Part shown: one piece after another, positions 46,538 through 56,238 of the stretch
Layout of the letters: every line of letters starts with the position of its first letter
Numbering within the stretch: position 1 is the first letter of the stretch
NCBI GenBank assembly: GCA_910588935.1
Contig: CAJUSM010000005.1
Span: forward strand, 4,189 to 68,188
DNA: 64,000 bases
Direction of reading: 5' to 3'
Origin: an uncultured Oscillospiraceae bacterium
GTDB taxonomy: Bacteria > Bacillota > Clostridia > Oscillospirales > Acutalibacteraceae
Program-made: the position numbers and the translations under genes
Notes under the pieces: generated by a model
Databases searched by the model: none
What the model saw: the letters and a program-made list of their open reading frames with translations, nothing else
Told to the model about the DNA's origin: nothing

Positions 46538-47176
46538 ATGCAGAATAACAAGAATGTGTTCGTTATGGACCACCCCCTGATCCAGCATAAGCTCACCTTC
46601 CTGAGGAGCAAGGACACTGGTACCAAGGAATTCCGGGAGCTGGTCAGCGAAATTGCCAACCTAATGTGCTACGAGGCCACCCGGAACCTACCCCTAATGG
46701 ATGTGGAAACCGAAACCCCTATGCAAAAGACCACCACAAAGGTGATTGCCGGCCGCAAGCTGGCCTTTGTGCCCATTCTCCGAGCAGGGCTGGGCATGGT
46801 AGACGGTATGCTGAACCTGGTTCCTTCCGCCAAGGTGGGCCATGTGGGCCTTTACCGGGACCACGATACCCTAAAGCCTGTAGAATATTACAATAAGCTG
46901 CCCCAGGATATCAGCGAGCGGGACGTTATTGTGCTGGATCCCATGCTGGCCACAGGGGGCTCTGCTGTGGACGCCATTGAAATTGTGAAGCGCAGCCAGC
47001 CAAAAAGCGTGAAATTCCTCTGTATTATTGCCGCGCCAGAGGGCCTGGAGGCCCTGGCCAAGGCTCACCCGGATGTGCATATCTACTGCGCGGCAGTGGA
47101 TGAAAAGCTTAACGAGAACGGCTATATCCTGCCTGGGCTGGGAGATGCCGGAGACAGGATTTTCGGCACCATCTAA
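46538..47176 (+). CDS. upp: Uracil phosphoribosyltransferase
   Basis: Salvages uracil to UMP with PRPP. 212 residues. The PRPP loop [29 protein letters not shown] and the C-terminal uracil-binding [16 protein letters not shown] are typical. The ATG at 46538 has GGAG 10 nt upstream. The next gene starts 25 bp on. Confidence 0.95.
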   Translation: MQNNKNVFVMDHPLIQHKLTFLRSKDTGTKEFRELVSEIANLMCYEATRNLPLMDVETETPMQKTTTKVIAGRKLAFVPILRAGLGMVDGMLNLVPSAKVGHVGLYRDHDTLKPVEYYNKLPQDISERDVIVLDPMLATGGSAVDAIEIVKRSQPKSVKFLCIIAAPEGLEALAKAHPDVHIYCAAVDEKLNENGYILPGLGDAGDRIFGTI

Positions 47177-47201
47177 AAAATTGCCTGCGGGAGGCAGATC
47201 C

Positions 47202-48461
47202 ATGAATCAAGTCCAGACCTACCCCATTGGCCCTGGCGTCACCCTGAAAAGCTTTGTGGACCCGGCCTTTAAAACCATGCGGCTTTCGGTGAATATGCTG
47301 GTGCCCCTGCGGGCTGCCACTGCCGCGGGCTATGCCCTGCTGCCCTCTCTGCTGGGCCGTGCCACCCGGGAGTTTCCAGATTATACCGCCTTGGGCCGTA
47401 AGCTGGCCAGGCTTTACGGGGCCTCCTTAGGTTCGGCGGTATCCCGGGCCGGGGAGTACCAGGTGCTCACCCTCTCTGCCGGAGGCATTTCCAGCCGGTA
47501 TGCCCTGGGGGGCGAGGATATGTTTGGGGAGCTTACCGGCCTGCTGCTTAGCGCCCTGCTAACGCCCCTTACAGACAGCCAGGGCCTGTTCCCTCAGGAA
47601 GGCTTTCTCCAGGAAAAGCGCCAGCAGCTGGAGCAAAAGGACGCGGAACGCAGCGATAAAATCCTCTATGCCCACCAGCGCTGCCACCAGCTGCTTTTTC
47701 CCGGCTGCCCAGCCGGACTGGACAGGCTGGGCAGCCGGGAGGAAATTGAGGCCCTGTGCCGGGAGGAGATGACCTCTGCCTGGCAAACCCTGCTGAAGGA
47801 GGCCCGCTTTGAAATCTTCACCCTAGGGGACTGCCAGCCAGATGTGGAGCTGTTCCGCGAGAGATTTGCCGGCCTGGGCCAGCCCCTTGCCCTAGGGGCG
47901 GTGGAGCGCCCCCTGCCGGAAAGAGCGGAGAGAGTAACCGAGATCCAGCCTCTGTCCCAGTCTAAGCTGGCTATGGGTTTCCGGGTTCAGGCAAAGGCGG
48001 AGGAGCGGCTGCTGTTCCAGCTGATGAGCGCTGTGCTGGGGGAGCCCACCAGCTCCAAACTGTTCTTGCATGTCCGGGAGGAGCAGGGCCTGTGCTATTA
48101 CTGCGATTCCTCCTTTTCTTGGGTTACAGGCAGCCTGTTTGTGGAAAGCGGCGTGGAAATCCAGGCGTTGGACCAGGCGGAAACGGCCATTCTTGCCCAG
48201 CTGGCGGCCCTGCAAAGGGGCGAGATCACTAGGGAAGAGCTGGAAAGCGCTAGGCTCTACCTGCTTCATGGCCTGAGAACCGTAGGAGATTCTCTTCACC
48301 GGGTTGAGAGCTGGTATATAAACCGAGCTTTTGACCTGCCAGGCCAGACCCCGGAGCAGGCGGCGGAGCAGCTGATGAAATACACCTGGCAGGACGTGGC
48401 CGAAGCCGCAAACCGCCTGGTTCCCGCCGGGGTGTTCCGGCTGAAAGGAAGCGAGAGCTGA
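47202..48461 (+). CDS. M16-family non-catalytic peptidase-like protein (YmfF-like)
   Basis: A 419-residue protein of the insulinase/M16 fold without the HxxEH zinc motif, so probably a non-catalytic partner. The second-domain motif REEQGLCYYCDSSFSW is of M16 C-terminal type. In Bacillus the equivalent pair is ymfF-ymfH, and related clostridial proteins are annotated as linked to 5-aminopentanol modification of elongation factor P; that link is known for neighbours, not shown here. The ATG at 47202 is chosen; a longer opening runs back into upp. Its stop overlaps the next start (TGATG). Confidence 0.82.
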   Translation: MNQVQTYPIGPGVTLKSFVDPAFKTMRLSVNMLVPLRAATAAGYALLPSLLGRATREFPDYTALGRKLARLYGASLGSAVSRAGEYQVLTLSAGGISSRYALGGEDMFGELTGLLLSALLTPLTDSQGLFPQEGFLQEKRQQLEQKDAERSDKILYAHQRCHQLLFPGCPAGLDRLGSREEIEALCREEMTSAWQTLLKEARFEIFTLGDCQPDVELFRERFAGLGQPLALGAVERPLPERAERVTEIQPLSQSKLAMGFRVQAKAEERLLFQLMSAVLGEPTSSKLFLHVREEQGLCYYCDSSFSWVTGSLFVESGVEIQALDQAETAILAQLAALQRGEITREELESARLYLLHGLRTVGDSLHRVESWYINRAFDLPGQTPEQAAEQLMKYTWQDVAEAANRLVPAGVFRLKGSES

Positions 48462-49729
48462 TGGAGCTGGAAAAAATAGAGAGCCGGCGGGTGGGGGACT
48501 ATTATTATAAGGTGCGCCATCCCTCAGGCCTAGACATCTACCTTTACCCCAAAGAGATTGGGCGCAGTACCCGGGCGGTGTTTGCCGTTCGATACGGATC
48601 GGTGGACAACTGTTTCCAGGGGGAGGGGGAGGCTGCCCCCACAGAAATGCCCCTGGGCATTGCCCATTACTTGGAGCATAAGCTGTTTGAAAGCGGCGAG
48701 GGTGACGCCTTTGCCCGCTTTGCCCAGGCAGGGGCCAATGCCAACGCCTATACCGGCGCCGAGTCTACCAGCTATGTGTTCTCCTGCACAGACAGGCTGT
48801 ATGAATCCCTGGAAATCCTGTTGGATTTTGTACAGGCCCCCTATTTCACAGAGGAGACCGTGGCCAAGGAGCGGGGAATTATTGCCCAAGAAATTAAGAT
48901 GTACGACGATTCTCCCAACTGGCGGGTAGTACTGAACTACCTGCAGGCCATGTACCACGCCCACCCTGTCCGGCAGGACGAGGCGGGCACGGTGGAGAGC
49001 ATTGCCCAGATTACCCCTGCCCATCTGTACCGTTGCTACAATACTTTTTATAATTTGCGGAATATGGCGCTGGTACTGGCCGGGCATTTTCAAAAGGACA
49101 AGGTACTGGAGCTGTGCAGCCAAAAGCTAAAGCCCGCGGGCCCTTTCCAGGTACGGCGGGTGCTGCCCCCGGAGCCGGATACTGTGGTAACGCCTTTGGT
49201 GGAGCAGCGGCTTCCTACAGATATGCCTTGTTTCCAGTTCGGCTATAAGGATAAGGGCGGGCCCAGGAGCGAGGAGGACTTGGCGGCGGTTACGGTGCTG
49301 CTGGATGTTTTGGCCTCTGATGCCTCCCCTCTCTTTCGAGAGCTCTTAGACAAGGGGTTGGTAAATGAAGCCAGTTTTGGCTATCAATATTTTGAAGGCC
49401 GAGGCTATGCCACCCCTATTTTTGGAGGGGAATCCCGGGATCCACAGGGCGCGGCTAAGGTGATTGCCCGAGAAATTGCCCGGGTAAAGGCCCAGGGCCT
49501 GGAGCCAGAGGCCTTTGAGCTTGCTAAGCGCAGCCTATATGGGGAGGCCATTGGGGCCATGAACCACCCAGGAGGGGTAGCTGGCTCTTTGGCGGATTTT
49601 GTACTTCGAGGGCAAGAGCCCTTTCGGTACATCGACGCTCTGGCGGAGCTTACCTTGGAGCAGGTGGAGGCTAAGCTGGATATTTTTCGGGAGGACCGAA
49701 GCGTGCTTTCGGTGGTAAGGCCTTTGTAG
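48461..49729 (+). CDS. M16-family zinc peptidase (YmfH-like)
   Basis: A 422-residue insulinase-family protein with an intact inverted zinc motif HYLEHKLF (HxxEH, about residues 66-73) and a downstream glutamate in ERGIIAQEIKMYDD. GANANAYTGAESTSYVF is the usual substrate-binding edge. It forms a likely heterodimer with the non-catalytic partner encoded one base upstream. The substrate is unknown. Confidence 0.88.
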   Translation: MELEKIESRRVGDYYYKVRHPSGLDIYLYPKEIGRSTRAVFAVRYGSVDNCFQGEGEAAPTEMPLGIAHYLEHKLFESGEGDAFARFAQAGANANAYTGAESTSYVFSCTDRLYESLEILLDFVQAPYFTEETVAKERGIIAQEIKMYDDSPNWRVVLNYLQAMYHAHPVRQDEAGTVESIAQITPAHLYRCYNTFYNLRNMALVLAGHFQKDKVLELCSQKLKPAGPFQVRRVLPPEPDTVVTPLVEQRLPTDMPCFQFGYKDKGGPRSEEDLAAVTVLLDVLASDASPLFRELLDKGLVNEASFGYQYFEGRGYATPIFGGESRDPQGAAKVIAREIARVKAQGLEPEAFELAKRSLYGEAIGAMNHPGGVAGSLADFVLRGQEPFRYIDALAELTLEQVEAKLDIFREDRSVLSVVRPL

Positions 49730-49817
49730 GGTTGCTGCTCCTGCTTTTTTAGGTGGCGGGCTGTATGTGGGGGTTTGGATGTTTCCGCAATTTTTGTTCA
49801 GAAAGAAGGATTGGTGC

Positions 49818-50813
49818 ATGAATCATTTGGTAGAATTCCCCAGCCTGGGGCTTAGCTTTACAGTAAACGAGGTGGCCTTTTCTATAGGCAGCTACGACAT
49901 CCGCTGGTATGGGGTTATTATTGCCCTAGGCTTTTTGCTGGCCCTGGGCTATGCGGGTATCAGCGCTAAAAAAATGGATATTGATATGGATCACCTCATC
50001 GATGCTGTTATCGCTGGTACCATTGGCGGTATTATCTGCGCCCGGCTGTACTATGTGCTCTTTTATCCCGGCGATAAGTACTGGCAGGATCCTATACAGA
50101 TTTTGTATATCCACGACGGTGGAATTGCCATATACGGCGGCTTCATAGGCGCCATGGTCTTTGGCGGATTAGTGGCTAAGTGGCGTGGCCTGCGGGTGCC
50201 GGCGGTGCTGGATCTGGCCAGCTTAGGCTTTCTGATCGGCCAGGGCGTGGGGCGCTGGGGGAATTTTGTAAACCAAGAGTGCTTTGGCGGGGCCACCAAC
50301 CTGCCCTGGGGTATGGTTAGCGACAACACCCGGGCTGTGGTGCCAGAGGGGCCGGTGCATCCCTGCTTTTTATACGAGTCGGCTTTGTGCCTGCTGGGGT
50401 TTTTGCTGCTGCATATTTTTACCCGGCGGTTCCGGCGGTACGACGGCCAGACCTTTATTCTGTATATTGTGTGGTATGGGGCAGTGCGTTTCTTTATAGA
50501 GGGTACCCGCACGGACAGCTTGATGATCGGCAGCTTAAAGATCTCCCAGGTGGTAGCTGGGGCCTGCGTGGTGGTTGGTATCGGCCTGCTCGTTGCCCTG
50601 CGGCATAAGAACAGCCTGACAGGCTGCGGAAGCCGGTATGTGATGGAGAGCATTGGGCTGGGAGAAACCCAGGAAGAGCCGGATATGGGGGGAAGTACCA
50701 TTTTTGGCGATTTGCCCCCCTATGAGGAAGAATCGCCGGCAAAGGAAAAGAAAGAAGAAACGCCAGCGGAAAAGCCTGAAGAAAAAACGTCCGGTACAGA
50801 AGAAAAAGCCTGA
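49818..50813 (+). CDS. lgt: Prolipoprotein diacylglyceryl transferase
   Basis: Integral membrane enzyme that attaches diacylglycerol to the lipobox cysteine of prolipoproteins. 331 residues. DIRWYGVIIALGF, the lgt signature GRWGNFVNQECFG (with essential Arg/Asn) and HPCFLYESAL are present, with about seven membrane helices. A C-terminal hydrophilic tail (about 285-331, Glu/Lys/Pro-rich) is longer than in many relatives. The ATG at 49818 with AAGGA upstream is used rather than 49767. Confidence 0.94.
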   Translation: MNHLVEFPSLGLSFTVNEVAFSIGSYDIRWYGVIIALGFLLALGYAGISAKKMDIDMDHLIDAVIAGTIGGIICARLYYVLFYPGDKYWQDPIQILYIHDGGIAIYGGFIGAMVFGGLVAKWRGLRVPAVLDLASLGFLIGQGVGRWGNFVNQECFGGATNLPWGMVSDNTRAVVPEGPVHPCFLYESALCLLGFLLLHIFTRRFRRYDGQTFILYIVWYGAVRFFIEGTRTDSLMIGSLKISQVVAGACVVVGIGLLVALRHKNSLTGCGSRYVMESIGLGETQEEPDMGGSTIFGDLPPYEEESPAKEKKEETPAEKPEEKTSGTEEKA

Positions 50814-51077
50814 ATTCAAAAAGCCGAAGGGCTACACAATCGTTTTGCCAACCCCTACAAAGGCTGGGGCAGAGTTCCATGCCCTTGTAGAAAGGCCATA
50901 TAAAAAATTCCCGGCGGTGATTTTCGGCTGAAAGCGTCTATCGCCGGCAGGCGGGGCAGAAATCCTGATAGCTCTTTTACACCCTCAAAACACGCCTCAC
51001 AACTCTTCCAAGCAAGAAAAGCACATGCTCTCCCAAACGAACCCCAAAACCCCAGCAAAACTCAGGAGGTATTTATT

Positions 51078-51947
51078 ATGGCAACCATCATAGACGGCAA
51101 GGCCGTGGCAGCCAAAGTAAAAGCGGAGGCCGCCCAGGAGGTACAGGCCCTGGCAGCCCAGGGCGTTGTACCTGGGCTGGCTGTGGTTATTGTGGGGAGC
51201 GACCCTGCCTCCCGCATCTATGTGAACAATAAAAAGAAAGCTTGCCAGGAGGTGGGCATCCACTCGGAGGAGTACGCTTTGTCCGGGGAAACCTCCCAAC
51301 AGGAGCTGCTGGCTTTGGTAGAAAAACTGAACGCCGATCCCAATATTCATGGCATTCTGGTGCAGTCTCCCCTGCCCGCTGGGCTGGACGAGGCCGGGGT
51401 GGTGGAGACCATTGCCCCCCATAAGGATGTGGACGCCTTCCATGCGTATAATGTGGGAAAAATTATGCGGGGCCGGTATACCTTTTTGCCCTGCACCCCT
51501 GCAGGGGTAATCGAGCTTATCCGGTCCACTGGGGTAGAAATTGCCGGAAAGCGCTGTGTGGTCATCGGCCGCAGCGATATTGTGGGCAAGCCTATGGCCA
51601 TGCTGCTGCTCCACCAAAACGGCACGGTGACCATTTGCCACAGCAAAACCCAGAACCTGCCGGAAATCTGCCGGGAGGCGGACATTCTGGTCTCTGCTGT
51701 GGGCAGGGCTGCCTTTGTTACCGGAGATATGGTGAAACCCGGGGCTGTGGTAATTGATGTAGGTATGAACCGGGACAAAAACGGCAAGCTTTGCGGAGAC
51801 GTGGTTTTTGAGGAGGTGGCGGAAAAGGCGGCCTACATTACCCCTGTTCCTGGCGGGGTGGGCCCTATGACCATTGCTATGCTGATGAAAAATACTGTGG
51901 CAGCCGCCAGGCTCAGCCTGGAAAAGGCCGGGGATTCTCATGGCTGA
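51078..51947 (+). CDS. folD: Bifunctional methylenetetrahydrofolate dehydrogenase/cyclohydrolase
   Basis: Interconverts 5,10-methylene-, methenyl- and 10-formyl-THF with NADP(H). 289 residues. Catalytic Tyr/Lys in [38 protein letters not shown] (cofactor site) and [16 protein letters not shown] are all present. ATG after CAGGAGG. It overlaps the start of dxs by 8 bp. The 264-bp gap upstream holds no recognised feature. Confidence 0.96.
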   Translation: MATIIDGKAVAAKVKAEAAQEVQALAAQGVVPGLAVVIVGSDPASRIYVNNKKKACQEVGIHSEEYALSGETSQQELLALVEKLNADPNIHGILVQSPLPAGLDEAGVVETIAPHKDVDAFHAYNVGKIMRGRYTFLPCTPAGVIELIRSTGVEIAGKRCVVIGRSDIVGKPMAMLLLHQNGTVTICHSKTQNLPEICREADILVSAVGRAAFVTGDMVKPGAVVIDVGMNRDKNGKLCGDVVFEEVAEKAAYITPVPGGVGPMTIAMLMKNTVAAARLSLEKAGDSHG

Positions 51948-53829
51948 CCTGCTGGAAGGGATCCGTTCCCCCCAGGACCTGAAGAAGCTCAGCCTCCAGG
52001 AGCTGGAAAACCTGTGTGAGGAAATACGTCAGGTGATCATCCGCACGGTCTCTGACAATGGCGGCCATTTGGCCTCTAATCTGGGGGTAGTGGAGCTTAC
52101 CGTAGCTCTCTGCCTGGCCTTTCATCCCCCGGAGGACGCCATTGTGTGGGATGTGGGCCACCAGAGCTACCCCTATAAGCTGCTCACCGGCCGGTACCAA
52201 GCCTTTTCTTCCCTGCGCCGGGAGGGAGGGCTTTCCGGCTTTCCCTGCCGGGAGGAGAGCCCCTGCGACCAGTTTACCACTGGCCACAGCAGTACCTCTA
52301 TCTCATCGGCCCTGGGGCTCTCCCAGGCCAGGCTGCTGGGGGAAAAGGAGGGCTGGGTGGCGGCGGTGATCGGGGACGGCGCCCTAACCGGAGGCTTAGC
52401 CTTTGAGGGGCTGAACAACGCCGGCCAGTTCCGCCGGAATCTTATTGTGATCCTCAACGACAATACCATGTCCATTTCCAAAAATGTGGGCTCTATTGCC
52501 CGGTATCTAACCTACATGCGCACCAAGCCCGGTTACCTGAAAGCTAAAGGGAATGTAGAGCAGGCCCTAGGCCGGCTGCCGGTGGTGGGCGGAGCCATTG
52601 CGGCCTTTATGCGCCGGGTGAAGGACAGCCTGAAAAAAATGCTTTATGGGTCTAATGTGTTCAGCGACCTGGGCTTTGCCTATTACGGACCCTTTGACGG
52701 GCACAATGTAAGGGAGCTGGCCGAAACCCTGGAGGCGGTTAAGCTTATCCACAAGCCGGTGCTCATTCATGTGCGCACCTATAAGGGTAAGGGCTACCAG
52801 TATGCAGAGCAGGCCCCTACCCTGTACCACGGCCTTTCTGGTTTCGATGTGGATACCGGGGCCACAGGGGAAAAGGCGGAGACCTTTTCCGATGTGTTCG
52901 GCCAGGCCCTGTGCGGGCTGGCTGAGAGGGATAGCCGCGTTTGCGCCATTACTGCCGCCATGCAGGAGGGCACAGGTCTTTCCCTTTTCCGGGAGCGGTT
53001 TAAGAAACGGTTTTACGATGTAGGCATTGCGGAGGGCCATGGGGCCACCTTTGCCGGGGGCCTGGCGGCAGGGGGAATGCTGCCGGTGTTTGCCGTGTAC
53101 TCCACTTTTCTTCAGCGGGCCTACGACCAGCTGATCCACGATGTGGCGCTGCAGAATGTAAAAGTGATCTTAGCCATTGACCGGGCGGGAATTGTGGGGG
53201 AGGATGGTAAAACCCACCAGGGCCTGTTCGACGCCGCCTTTCTCCGGTCTATTCCTGGGGTGACCCTGTACTCCCCAGCCTATTTTCAAGAGCTGCGAGA
53301 CCAGCTGGCCTTTTTGGCCCGGGAGCCTGGGGGTATTTGCGCCATCCGCTATCCCCGAAGAAAGGAGCTGTATAAGCCTCCCTGTTTTCGCAGCACTACA
53401 GACCCCTGGTCTGTGTATGGCGACCCTGAGGCTTCTCTGTGCTTAGTTACCTATGGCCGGTTGTTCTCCTTTGGGGCCGAGGCGGTCCGGCGGCTGAAGG
53501 AACAGGGCGTTGGGGTAAAGCTGCTCAAGCTCAACCGGATTGTACCCATAGACCCAGCCGCAGCGGAGGAGGTCTTGGGCTGCAGCCATGTGCTTTTTTA
53601 CGAGGAGGGCCTGCGCCAGGGCGGTATTGGCGAGGGCTTTGGTGCCCTGCTGCTGGAGCGGGGCTACCGGGGGAGCTGGACGCTTCGGGGGATAGAAAAC
53701 CCCTTTGTAGCCCACAGCCCCATGTTCCGGGCCCTAGAGGAGCTGGGCCTTTCCGCGGGATGCATGGAGAAAGACCTGTTGGGCTGCTGGGAGAAGGAGG
53801 AAGATCATTTTGGGAAAAAAGAGGCTTGA
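51940..53829 (+). CDS. dxs: 1-deoxy-D-xylulose-5-phosphate synthase
   Basis: Thiamine-diphosphate enzyme joining pyruvate and glyceraldehyde-3-phosphate, first step of the MEP isoprenoid route. 629 residues. [16 protein letters not shown], the ThDP-motif [18 protein letters not shown]... [21 protein letters not shown] and [15 protein letters not shown] are diagnostic. It is followed by tlyA with a 20-bp overlap. The position next to folD, tlyA and nadK is a common clostridial order (xseA/xseB/ispA often sit between but are absent here). Confidence 0.96.
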   Translation: MADLLEGIRSPQDLKKLSLQELENLCEEIRQVIIRTVSDNGGHLASNLGVVELTVALCLAFHPPEDAIVWDVGHQSYPYKLLTGRYQAFSSLRREGGLSGFPCREESPCDQFTTGHSSTSISSALGLSQARLLGEKEGWVAAVIGDGALTGGLAFEGLNNAGQFRRNLIVILNDNTMSISKNVGSIARYLTYMRTKPGYLKAKGNVEQALGRLPVVGGAIAAFMRRVKDSLKKMLYGSNVFSDLGFAYYGPFDGHNVRELAETLEAVKLIHKPVLIHVRTYKGKGYQYAEQAPTLYHGLSGFDVDTGATGEKAETFSDVFGQALCGLAERDSRVCAITAAMQEGTGLSLFRERFKKRFYDVGIAEGHGATFAGGLAAGGMLPVFAVYSTFLQRAYDQLIHDVALQNVKVILAIDRAGIVGEDGKTHQGLFDAAFLRSIPGVTLYSPAYFQELRDQLAFLAREPGGICAIRYPRRKELYKPPCFRSTTDPWSVYGDPEASLCLVTYGRLFSFGAEAVRRLKEQGVGVKLLKLNRIVPIDPAAAEEVLGCSHVLFYEEGLRQGGIGEGFGALLLERGYRGSWTLRGIENPFVAHSPMFRALEELGLSAGCMEKDLLGCWEKEEDHFGKKEA

Positions 53830-54622
53830 CCTGCTGGTGACCGAGCGGGGCTTGGCTCCCAGCCGGGAAAAGGCCAAAGCCCTGATAATGGCTGGGGCTG
53901 TGTATGCGGACAACCAAAAGGCGGATAAACCTGGAGACCTGTTCCGGGAAGACTGCCGGTTGGAGGTTCGGGGCGGGAACCAGAAATATGTGAGCCGGGG
54001 CGGGCTGAAGCTGGAAAAGGCCATGACTTGCTTTGGCCTAGACCTGGCTGGGCTTATCTGCATGGATGTGGGAGCCTCCACCGGAGGCTTTACAGATTGT
54101 ATGCTGCAAAATGGTGCCCAGCGGGTGTATGCCGTAGATGTGGGTTATGGACAGCTGGCCTGGTCCCTGCGCCAGAATCCCCGGGTGATCAGCCTGGAGC
54201 GTACCAATGCCAGGTATCTTAGCCGGGAACAGGTGCCGGAGGAAATCGGCTTTTTTTCGGTGGACGTGTCCTTTATCTCCCTAACCCTGGTGCTGCCTGC
54301 CATACGGGCCCTTCTTGCCCCAAAGGGCCGAGGGGTCTGCCTGATTAAGCCTCAGTTTGAGGCGGGGCGGGAAAAGGTGGGAAAAAAGGGGGTAATCCGG
54401 GACCGCCAGGTTCACCAGGAAGTAATTGAGAAGATTGAAAGCTTTGCCCTGGAAAACGGCTTTTCCGTGTTGGGCCTGAATTTTTCCCCAGTAAAGGGGC
54501 CGGAGGGAAATATTGAGTACCTCATTTTTCTGGAGCGGTCCCAATCGCCGGAACCTGCCCAGGGGCTGGCTCAGGGGGCGCAGGTGGTGGAGGCCTCCCA
54601 CCAGGCTTTGGATCCGGCTTAA
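53810..54622 (+). CDS. tlyA: TlyA-family rRNA methyltransferase
   Basis: A 270-residue S4-domain plus FtsJ-like methyltransferase. S4 domain at the N-terminus ([23 protein letters not shown]), SAM motif CMDVGASTGGFTDCML, and KPQFEAGREKVGKKGVIRD. Relatives 2'-O-methylate rRNA or are called hemolysin A. It starts at a TTG inside the end of dxs with AGGAGGAAGA upstream; there is no nearby ATG in frame. Confidence 0.9.
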   Translation: MGKKRLDLLVTERGLAPSREKAKALIMAGAVYADNQKADKPGDLFREDCRLEVRGGNQKYVSRGGLKLEKAMTCFGLDLAGLICMDVGASTGGFTDCMLQNGAQRVYAVDVGYGQLAWSLRQNPRVISLERTNARYLSREQVPEEIGFFSVDVSFISLTLVLPAIRALLAPKGRGVCLIKPQFEAGREKVGKKGVIRDRQVHQEVIEKIESFALENGFSVLGLNFSPVKGPEGNIEYLIFLERSQSPEPAQGLAQGAQVVEASHQALDPA

Positions 54623-54652
54623 CCGAGAGCTTATGGGAGAGGAGACAGGTAT

Positions 54653-55486
54653 ATGAAAATCGCGGTGGCCCCCAACCCAGTTAAAAAAAGGGCTCCGGCC
54701 TGTGCCCAGGCTGCGGCTGCCCTGCTGGAGGGCTGCGGCTGCCAGGTCGTGTTGGTTCAGGGCCTGTACGGTCAGGGCCCTGCCAAGGAGGCTGCCCAAA
54801 GGGCTGTGGCAGGCTGCCACATGGTTTTGGCAGTGGGAGGAGACGGTACCATTATTGCCGCCGCCAAGTTGGCCGCCCGGCTGGATATCCCGGTGCTAGG
54901 TGTAAACGCGGGCAAGCTGGGCTTTACCGCTGGCCTAGAAAGCCGAGAGCTGGAGCTGCTTCCCCGGCTGGCAGCAGGGGACTATCAGGAGGAACGGCGG
55001 ATGATGCTGGAAATTACCCTGGTTTCCGATGGGCAGCGGCGGGCCTTTACCGCTCTGAACGACGGGGTAATCTCGGCGGAGCTGGCAAAAATTGTGGAGT
55101 ACCGTATGGCGGTAGGCGAGGGCCAGGCCTACAATTACCGGGCGGATGGCTTTATTGTGGCCACGCCCACTGGCTCTACGGCCTATTCCCTGTCTGCTGG
55201 GGGGCCGGTGGTAGAGCCCAATATGGACTGCATGATCTATACTCCCATCTGCCCCCATTCCCTGTTCAACCGCAGCGTGGTTTTTGCCCCGGATACCAGG
55301 CTGACAGTGGAGATTCCCCGGAACCGGGGAAGCCTGTTCCTTACAGTAGACGGGGAGACGCCAGTGGAGCTGCTAGAAGGGGACCGGCTGTGCTTTGCCC
55401 GGCGGGCAGGGGCGGTCCGGTTTATCCGGCTGGGAGAGCACAATTTTTACGATACGCTGAACGAAAAGCTGTTAGAAGGGCAATAA
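54653..55486 (+). CDS. nadK: NAD kinase
   Basis: Phosphorylates NAD to NADP. 277 residues. GGDGTII (catalytic-loop Asp), VNAGKLGFTA, ALNDGVIS and the family block TPTGSTAYSLSAGGPVV are present. It lies between tlyA and argR, the usual order in Clostridia. ATG at 54653 after GGAGACAGG. Confidence 0.95.
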   Translation: MKIAVAPNPVKKRAPACAQAAAALLEGCGCQVVLVQGLYGQGPAKEAAQRAVAGCHMVLAVGGDGTIIAAAKLAARLDIPVLGVNAGKLGFTAGLESRELELLPRLAAGDYQEERRMMLEITLVSDGQRRAFTALNDGVISAELAKIVEYRMAVGEGQAYNYRADGFIVATPTGSTAYSLSAGGPVVEPNMDCMIYTPICPHSLFNRSVVFAPDTRLTVEIPRNRGSLFLTVDGETPVELLEGDRLCFARRAGAVRFIRLGEHNFYDTLNEKLLEGQ

Positions 55487-55701
55487 AAGGCGTGAGAGTA
55501 AAAAACTGGAGCCCCAAAAAGCTTTGCCGTGCCGCCTGCCGGCTTGATGGGTGGGGAAGGGGAACCGGTGGGCAGCTCCTTTTCAAAACAAGAATCCAGA
55601 AAAACTCGGGATGCTGTTCTTGCTTTCTTCCCCTAGCCCTGCTTTTTAAAATTCAAGTCCCTATAAAAGACCTGGCGGCAAGCCGCCGGAAAGGAGCTGC
55701 G

Positions 55702-56157
55702 ATGAAAAGCCGACGCCATGCAAAAATACTGGAGCTGATCCGAGAGATGGACCTGGAAACCCAGGATGAACTTCTTCGCTATCTGCGGGAGGCTGGGTTT
55801 GATGTAACCCAGGCCACGGTTTCCCGGGACATTCGAGAGCTGCGCCTCATTAAAATCCAGTCAGGCTCAGGCCGGTACAAGTATTCCATAGGGACCGATT
55901 CCCAGCCAGATATGGCCTCTAAGTTTTACGATTTTTTTACAGACGCGGCTCTCTCCGCAGAGGCCGCGGGGAACTTGCTGGTCATTAAATGTATGAGCGG
56001 CATGGCCCAGGCGGTGTGTGCCGCGATGGATGCTATGGTGTGGGAGGACTTTGTGGGCACCCTGGCCGGGGAGGATACGATCTTTGTGGCCTGCCGCACA
56101 GAGTCTGCCGCCAAAGCCGCCCAGGAGGAGCTGAAAAAGCTGCTGAAGGGCAGCTAA
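55702..56157 (+). CDS. argR: Arginine repressor
   Basis: Arginine-sensing hexameric regulator. 151 residues. N-terminal winged helix (about 1-70) with SRRHAKILELIREM and the recognition-helix region FDVTQATVSRDIRELRLIKI; C-terminal oligomerisation/arginine-binding domain (about 80-151) with GNLLVIKCMSGMAQAVCAAMD and GTLAGEDTIFVAC (GTIAGDDT-type). It probably acts at the ARG boxes before argG. ATG at 55702 after AAAGGAG; the longer opening from 55390 overlaps nadK. An ARG half-box-like AAATTCAAG lies at 55649-55657. Confidence 0.94.
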   Translation: MKSRRHAKILELIREMDLETQDELLRYLREAGFDVTQATVSRDIRELRLIKIQSGSGRYKYSIGTDSQPDMASKFYDFFTDAALSAEAAGNLLVIKCMSGMAQAVCAAMDAMVWEDFVGTLAGEDTIFVACRTESAAKAAQEELKKLLKGS

Positions 56158-56238
56158 GGAATGCTGCCCAGGGCAAAACCAAGTTCTGGCCGGCGTCCGG
56201 CTAAATTTCCCATTTTCGTTACAACAGGAGGCTTTGCC

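Noticed and set aside
50653..50931. Very basic 92-residue ORF overlapping the end of lgt
   Set aside because: Its Lys/Arg-rich content is a frame shadow of the Glu/Lys-rich lgt tail, with no start signal of its own.
55641..55657. ARG box upstream of argR
   Set aside because: Only one half (AAATTCAAG) matches the consensus; the other half is degenerate, so autoregulation is not claimed as a feature.
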